DNA of 64,000 bases, taken from NCBI GenBank assembly GCA_001766655.1, contig MJCC01000001.1:914723-978722 (forward strand). Reading direction: 5' to 3'. The notes under the pieces are model-generated. The model saw only the letters and a list, made by a program, of their open reading frames with translations, did not search any database and was not told the DNA's origin. Numbering within the stretch: position 1 is the stretch's first letter; each line of letters opens with the position of its first letter. Made by a program: the position numbers and the translations under genes. Below, in pieces: positions 60,824 to 64,000 of this stretch. This DNA is from Phytomonas francai (taxonomy: Eukaryota > Euglenozoa > Kinetoplastea > Trypanosomatida > Trypanosomatidae).

Positions 60824-61900
60824 CTATTCCTCCTTCTCCATTGCCCGTACACTTTTCAGGAGGTTTGTTAGCGAGTAGACATCCAAAGCGGGGTCCTCCT
60901 CGACCAAGTACCCGCCCCCTGTCCGGTCGTTCATGAGGATCTGCGAGCCGCCCCCCCCGGTCGTCGGGAAGTGCTTCATAAGGGGGGAGCCGAAGGGGTG
61001 CCCGCCGCCGCCGTTCCCGCCCTCGAGCGTGGGCTCCTTGGGGGTACCGCCGTTGAAGCCGTGGTAGGGGCTTCCCTGGGTGAGGGTGTCCGAGGTCGGC
61101 GTCTGCTTCCCGCCGGTGGTGCTGCTGTTGGTGGTCGCGCCGCCCGGGTTCGTCGCGCCCTCGACGGGGCCGTCGACGAGGCAGTGGAAGCCGTGCACGC
61201 ACTCGTAGAGGCCCGTGGCGTGGTTGAGCTGCAGGTGCTTCAGGACCCGCATGCAGTGGTGCACGCTGCAGAGCTCCTGCTCGTCGTCGCGGTTGCGGTG
61301 GGCGCGGCTTTTGCGGTGGGGGGGGGAGGGCACCGCGAAGGCCGTCGAGCCGGCCGAGGCCCCCCCGCCGGCCTGAAGCCCCGGCGCCGGCCACAGCATC
61401 GCGCCGCCGCCCAGCGAGGGGGCCGTCGTGCCGCTGCCGCCCGAGGCCGGCATCCCGCCGCGGCTCAGCGCGAGCTGCTCGAGCCGCACCCGCACCGGCT
61501 CGACGAAGCTCGTCGGGTGCTCGTCGATCAGGGAGAGCAGCACGCCCAGCAGGACGTTGCGCGAGCTCTTCTGCAGCGCCAGCCGCGTCTGCATGTAGCT
61601 CTGCTCCATCTTCGCGACCGCCATCGCGAGGGGACGGTTCGTTGACTGGATGAAGGCGTGGTAGGTCGGGCTGTTTTCCGCGGTTAGTATCCCGCCGGAG
61701 TCGGGCGAGGGCAGGTTCGTCAGCGTGTCCTCGCGAGAGTTAAACGCGCTTGGCATCGAAAATTGCTTGTCCGTGTTGCCTATGATCGTACTTTGCGTCG
61801 AAAGCATCTCCTTATCTAAGGCTGGAATATCCACAAAGCGCGCGTTTTTCATGGTAGTCATATTCGACATAAACAATTCCCTGTTAGATGTGTCCTCCAT
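60824..61900 (-). CDS. Putative Cys/His zinc-cluster protein, trypanosomatid-type
   Basis: The product has 358 residues. After a polar N-terminus with several methionines comes a helical block (about 80-145, MAVAKMEQSYMQTRLALQKS and on). A Gly/Ala/Pro linker follows, then a compact Cys/His cluster at 211-240: CSVHHC, a KHLQLNHATGLYEC stretch and HGFHC. The C-x2-H...C-x5-C spacing resembles a small zinc-binding module that I associate with trypanosomatid RNA-regulatory proteins; this is from memory and unproven. The C-terminal part is Gly/Thr-rich and disordered, closing with the helical DVYSLTNLLKSVRAMEK. The gene is strongly GC-rich in its middle and AT-richer at its 5' end. The start ATG is at 61900. 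Confidence 0.65.
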   Translation of the reverse strand: MEDTSNRELFMSNMTTMKNARFVDIPALDKEMLSTQSTIIGNTDKQFSMPSAFNSREDTLTNLPSPDSGGILTAENSPTYHAFIQSTNRPLAMAVAKMEQSYMQTRLALQKSSRNVLLGVLLSLIDEHPTSFVEPVRVRLEQLALSRGGMPASGGSGTTAPSLGGGAMLWPAPGLQAGGGASAGSTAFAVPSPPHRKSRAHRNRDDEQELCSVHHCMRVLKHLQLNHATGLYECVHGFHCLVDGPVEGATNPGGATTNSSTTGGKQTPTSDTLTQGSPYHGFNGGTPKEPTLEGGNGGGGHPFGSPLMKHFPTTGGGGSQILMNDRTGGGYLVEEDPALDVYSLTNLLKSVRAMEKEE

Positions 61901-62298
61901 AGAGTGAAACTCAGCCCAAAGGATACAATGGCTACCGTGTTACTATCTGTGTCGGTTCCGCGTCTATGCAGATAATTCACTACTCAGAAATGAACGGCAA
62001 GCTAGCACGGCGACAAGGTCTAAAGGAGCTCAGAAAAAAAGATCGTTCACTCAAATTGTCCGATCTTTTACTTTATGACCAATGCAAACGAGGCGCGCAG
62101 CCTTCTCACGACAGTAAAAGCTAGGGAGTATCTAAATAGCCTTTTAACAGGAAAGAAAAAGATGAACTTACTTACTAACAGAAAAAAAATAATAAAAAGT
62201 AGTTCAAGAGTACTTAGGGTGAGCTACTTCCCTTGACTTCCAAAAATGATAAGCCTATTATCGCTAATATAGATATAGATATATATACATACATATAC

Positions 62299-62334
<36 letters not shown>

Positions 62335-62422
62335 GTATGTATGTATATATGTATATATATATACTACGACTAGTGGTTCTCAAGAATAAAATTTTAAACT
62401 TTGGGGAAAAAAACGGAGATAA
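61901..62422. other. AT-rich intergenic region
   Basis: This is the 5' flank of the Cys/His-cluster gene, holding the long TA repeat at 62266-62364. No gene is seen. Confidence 0.4.
62266..62364. repeat. Long imperfect TA repeat
   Basis: About 100 bases of TA units with scattered C, G and GTA interruptions. It is the longest microsatellite in the window and nearly self-complementary. Confidence 0.92.
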
Positions 62423-62704
62423 TACGAAACAAAAAAGTACTCGAAGTCATTAAACCACTGCGTTAATCGAAAATGTGTGGTATTTCTCTATACTCTTTGT
62501 GTTCCCATTTCCTTTCGATCCGAATCTGCTCGTTCGCTGAAGGAAGTGGAATTACGAAAAGTTATCGACGCAATACGATTGTTCCAGAAACACGCAAACC
62601 CCGAATGGCTCAAACGCGTACAAGCCCTCAAACACACCTTTACGTCACCGCATTTGGGTACCCAAATGTATTACGCATCCTCTAGCTTCTTTCACAAGAT
62701 TTAA
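62423..62704 (+). CDS. Small plus-strand ORF with protein-like sequence, start unclear
   Basis: A frame open from 62423 to the TAA at 62702-62704 encodes a credible charged, helical peptide: ARSLKEVELRKVIDAIRLFQ, then KHANPEWLKRVQALKHTF and a short aromatic end. It has no ATG in frame until codon 84 or so. An ATG at 62473 lies in another frame that also stays open for 70 codons. So it is either a gene fragment, a gene with one frame change, or chance. It is the only protein-like reading on the plus strand and sits between two minus-strand genes, which is unusual in a trypanosomatid cluster. I recognise no family. Confidence 0.3.
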   Translation, partial: YETKKYSKSLNHCVNRKCVVFLYTLCVPISFRSESARSLKEVELRKVIDAIRLFQKHANPEWLKRVQALKHTFTSPHLGTQMYYASSSFFHKI

Positions 62705-62991
62705 TATATTGTAAATTTTTTTATTGGGTATTACTATTCCATGAACGCTACCCTTTAGCCCTTTTTAGGGTAAAAATCTATTCACAATTAAGGAACGTGG
62801 TACTGACGACAACAGATTTTGAGAAAATGCTGCAGCCATCATGGTTGCATAAAGGTGGCCACTTTGTTCATTGCAAGATGAACGGGCTTGATAGGCCTTA
62901 AAAAAAAAAAATGAGGTGTAAAAATGATAAAGAAGCAAGCAAATAATACAAACCAATAAAGTAGCAAGGAAAGGAGGCGGAGACGGGACTC
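62705..62991. other. Short intergenic region
   Basis: AT-rich spacer directly past the stop codon of the right-edge gene. A 93-codon minus-strand frame at 62765-63046 overlaps that gene and is hydrophobic by composition only. Confidence 0.35.
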
Positions 62992-64000
62992 TTACTTTTG
63001 CGTTTCTATGTTTGCAGAGCAAATACCATTGTAAAAGTCGTCGCATACGACCAAGATTTCATTCAGACGCTCGTCAGTCTCCCCTTTCGCGGAGACACTA
63101 ATAAGATTCTCCACGGCCGCGGTGAAGGTTCGCATGGTGGCAACACAATACTTTTTCACCACCTCCGGCTGGCCGTTTTCCAACAGCGTGTCGATCACGC
63201 TCGCCCACATCTCCAGCAACCCCTCGGAGGCAGCGTTGAGCACCTCCAGGATCTTCTCCATCACGGGCGGCATCCTGGGCATGCCGCTCTCCAGGGCCAC
63301 GTTCTCGCACTCGAGCTGCATCCGCATCAGCACCGAGAGGAAGCCGTGGACGTTGCGCAGGGACTTCTCCATCCTCCGAAGGACCGGGATGGGGAAGCTC
63401 TTCATCTCGGACAGCTTCCCCAGGTCCCCCTGCATCGTGTGGGACGCGAGGTGGACGCGGTTCACGACGGCGAAGAGCACCGACTCGATGTGCCGCACCA
63501 TCGGGAAGGCCGCGAAGGCCTCGATGCACTGCACGCTGGTCCAGAAGAAGGTGACGTAGTTCGACTCCGCGGCGAGGCAGCGGAGGAAGAGGGTGATCGG
63601 GCGCAGGCCGAGCCAGCCGAACATGCCAGGGAGCCCCTGCGCGATGCAGCGGGCCTGGTACGCGTTGACGGCCGCGATGACCTCGCGCGGCCGGCCGAGC
63701 CCGAGGCGCTGGATCTCGAGCTGCGTGAGCACCGCGTCGCGCGCGGCGTCGGGGCTGCGGAAGAAGGCCTCCTCGAGACGGCGCGCCGCGCGGCTGCGGA
63801 GGCGGCCGGTGACGTGCGGCTCCTGCGCCGTCGCGAGGACGCCGCGGACGAGCCCTGGGGCCCCCCCCTCCCCGTCCCCGGCGAGCGCGAGGACCCCCTG
63901 CACGACGCGCGCGCCCTCCGCGGGCTCCCGCGCGAGGAGGAACCGCACGACCCCGCAGACGACCTCGACGTCGAGCAGCGCGAGCCGGTCGGCGTGGGCG
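62992..64000 (-). CDS. Unidentified helical protein (C-terminal part, cut by window edge)
   Basis: The last 335 residues are present; the frame is open to base 63999 without a start, so the gene begins beyond the window. I recognise no family. The visible part is all-helical with no membrane segment. It includes REVIAAVNAYQARCIAQGLP, ESNYVTFFWTSVQCIEAFAA and KSFPIPVLRRMEKSLRNVHG, a pattern of paired amphipathic helices like HEAT repeats or vesicle-tether subunits. DNA above about 63200 is extremely GC-rich, with nearly every third position G or C, while the last 60 codons are closer to the window average. The stop is TAA at 62992-62994. A GTG at 63948 is inside the frame and is not the start. 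Confidence 0.8.
   Translation of the reverse strand, partial: AHADRLALLDVEVVCGVVRFLLAREPAEGARVVQGVLALAGDGEGGAPGLVRGVLATAQEPHVTGRLRSRAARRLEEAFFRSPDAARDAVLTQLEIQRLGLGRPREVIAAVNAYQARCIAQGLPGMFGWLGLRPITLFLRCLAAESNYVTFFWTSVQCIEAFAAFPMVRHIESVLFAVVNRVHLASHTMQGDLGKLSEMKSFPIPVLRRMEKSLRNVHGFLSVLMRMQLECENVALESGMPRMPPVMEKILEVLNAASEGLLEMWASVIDTLLENGQPEVVKKYCVATMRTFTAAVENLISVSAKGETDERLNEILVVCDDFYNGICSANIETQK

Noticed and set aside
60783..61645. Long plus- and minus-strand frames overlapping the Cys/His-cluster gene
   Set aside because: Shadows of the GC-rich coding frame, with monotonous composition.
62266..62364. Long TA repeat considered as a centromere or origin element
   Set aside because: A 100-base microsatellite alone is not evidence; similar repeats occur in most spacers here.
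63098..63559. Overlapping frames in the right-edge gene
   Set aside because: Shadows of the open frame that runs through the window end; low-complexity Arg/Gly/Ala product.

Overview
The window reads as nuclear DNA of a kinetoplastid, most likely a trypanosomatid. Every convincing gene (about 25 plus one broken one) lies on the minus strand, so it is one directional gene cluster transcribed from right to left. The genes are intronless. They are separated by roughly 300-2300 bases of AT-rich sequence with pyrimidine tracts (on the minus strand), TA/TG microsatellites and C/G homopolymers, as expected where pre-mRNAs are resolved by spliced-leader trans-splicing and polyadenylation. No tRNA, rRNA, spliced-leader RNA or CRISPR array was recognised. 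I cannot name the species.

Right to left (transcription order): an unidentified helical protein cut by the right edge; a putative Cys/His-cluster protein; a metaxin/SAM37-like outer-membrane protein; a LETM1-like mitochondrial protein; the RNA helicase UAP56/Sub2; a four-TM protein; ribosomal protein uS17 (RPS11); a probable exocyst SEC8; a RUS-family membrane protein; a divergent HMG-box-like protein; a 967-residue unknown; a mitochondrial protein of unknown role; a low-complexity unknown; a CEP95-like centrosomal/basal-body protein; a mitochondrial TPR-type protein; PRMT5; a CYB5D1-like protein; branched-chain 2-oxoacid dehydrogenase E1 alpha; a DCC-family thiol oxidoreductase; a DUF971 protein; a DHHC palmitoyltransferase; a two-TM unknown; a secreted glycoprotein; a broken PB1-domain gene; V-ATPase subunit H; and the start of SMC4, cut by the left edge. 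Neighbours are functionally mixed, as is normal for kinetoplastid clusters. Several products carry presequence-like N-termini or belong to mitochondrial families, but I would not infer a pathway from adjacency.

The most notable locus is 6618-10325. A long PB1-domain gene keeps one reading frame for over 3 kb but is interrupted by four in-frame stop codons and two frame changes, one stop lying inside the PB1 domain. Intact neighbours end with TAA, TAG and TGA, including a conserved ribosomal protein ending in TGA, so I read this as a recent pseudogene rather than a variant code. Other points of interest are sharply GC-rich islands inside the three rightmost genes, a plus-strand ORF between two minus-strand genes, a GC-rich gene-free block beside an assembly gap at the left, and a DEFD motif in UAP56.
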